Shown: positions 5,955-6,485 of the stretch, in pieces
How positions within the stretch are numbered: the stretch's first letter is position 1
Layout of the letters: every line of letters begins with the position of its first letter
Source: Pseudomonadota bacterium
GTDB taxonomy: Bacteria > Pseudomonadota > Gammaproteobacteria > Xanthomonadales > Rhodanobacteraceae
Reading direction: 5' to 3'
Assembly (NCBI GenBank): GCA_025351555.1
Contig: JANXVS010000493.1
Location: 1 to 6,485, forward strand
Length of the DNA: 6,485 nucleotides
The notes under the pieces: model-generated
The model's database searches: none
Told to the model about the DNA's origin: nothing
What the model saw: only the letters and a program-made list of their open reading frames with translations
Position numbers and translations under genes: made by a program

Positions 5955-6485
5955 GTACTATCACCGACGCGCTCGACATCACCCTTGCCCGCCTGCGAAC
6001 GCGCTATGCCAGAACGCCGCTGCCGCGATTCCTGGCTTGGTGGGGGCGCGAGCTTGCCGCGTTGTTGCCGGCGCGCTGGCATGCGATGCTGGCCGAGCGC
6101 TCCGATGCGCTGCTGCTGGAAAGCCAGGGGCCTGAACTTGTGCTTTGGCGACAATCCGGCGACGCCAGCGCCGAGCTTGGCCGGATTGCGGCCAATGAGC
6201 CGGCCGATGTGCAGAAAGCGGCCTACGCGCGTCTGCGCACGCAGATCGTCGATCCGAACCTGCGCCAGTTCTATTGCATTGGCAGGCAACGCACACTGCA
6301 ACGCACGATCAGCTTGCCCGCCGCCGCCGAGGACAATCTGCGCCAGGTACTGATATTCGAGATGGACCGGCAGACGCCATTCAAGGCCGACCAGATATAT
6401 TTTGATTACCACGTCGCGGCACGAGCGGCAGCCGATCGCAATCTGCAAGTTGACCTGACCGTTGTCCCGCGCGCGCAACTCGATG
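5951..6485 (+). CDS. gspL: Type II secretion system assembly protein GspL (3' partial)
   Basis: GspL is a single-pass inner-membrane protein whose cytoplasmic domain binds the ATPase GspE and whose periplasmic part pairs with GspM. Only the first 178 residues are in the window, all from the cytoplasmic side. The frame has no stop before the end. The start ATG at 5951 forms an ATGA overlap with the gspK stop. Visible features: a basic, aromatic-rich segment FLAWWGRELAALLPARW (27-43), strands DALLLESQGPELVLWRQ (52-68), and a conserved-looking block SLPAAAEDNLRQVLIFEMDRQTPF (121-144) followed by KADQIYFDYHV and LQVDLTVVPRAQLD. The DRQTPF block is what I recall from Xanthomonas-type GspL, often annotated as containing a PilN domain. 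The call rests on that and on the operon position. The membrane helix and periplasmic domain lie beyond the window. Confidence 0.85.
   Translation, partial: MSTITDALDITLARLRTRYARTPLPRFLAWWGRELAALLPARWHAMLAERSDALLLESQGPELVLWRQSGDASAELGRIAANEPADVQKAAYARLRTQIVDPNLRQFYCIGRQRTLQRTISLPAAAEDNLRQVLIFEMDRQTPFKADQIYFDYHVAARAAADRNLQVDLTVVPRAQLD

Overview
The window lies inside a type II secretion system (T2SS) operon. Eight genes run on the + strand with no convincing gene on the other strand: gspE (5' end cut off by the window), gspF, gspG, gspH, gspI, gspJ, gspK and gspL (3' end cut off). No tRNA, rRNA, mobile element, CRISPR array or terminator was seen. The DNA is GC-rich (around 60 % by eye) with strong third-position G/C bias, which keeps several long but spurious frames open on both strands.

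Organism: the order E-F-G-H-I-J-K-L, the sequences, and a GspL carrying a DRQTPF motif after an aromatic-rich N-terminus point to a proteobacterium. They most resemble the Xps-type T2SS of Xanthomonas and relatives (Lysobacterales, possibly Rhodanobacteraceae-like). This placement is from memory of family features and is tentative. In the Xps layout gspM, gspN and gspD would follow gspL, but they are outside the window.

Layout: bases 2-2763 encode the cytoplasmic ATPase GspE and the polytopic platform protein GspF, joined by a TGATG stop/start overlap. Bases 2771-5954 encode five pseudopilins: the major one GspG, then the minor ones H, I, J and K. Each has a basic leader ending in Gly, followed by a hydrophobic helix. 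Four keep Glu at mature position 5, and GspK lacks it as is usual for that family. Bases 5951-6485 encode the N-terminal cytoplasmic part of GspL, the partner that docks GspE to the inner membrane. The I/J, J/K and K/L junctions are 4-base ATGA overlaps, so translation is probably coupled. F/G and G/H have 7-8 base spacers. H/I has the only real gap, 43 bases and only 30 % GC.

Together the products use ATP hydrolysis by GspE to drive assembly of a GspG pseudopilus on the GspF/GspL platform. The K-I-J-H minor pseudopilins form the tip that initiates the fibre, which pushes folded periplasmic proteins through the outer-membrane secretin (GspD, not in view). A prepilin peptidase (GspO/PilD) must be encoded elsewhere.

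This is a recognisable system rather than a new one. The points worth a second look are a GspE with no tetracysteine zinc motif, a GspG with Gly instead of Pro at mature position 22 and a long leader, an in-frame tandem repeat in GspI, and the AT-rich H/I spacer.
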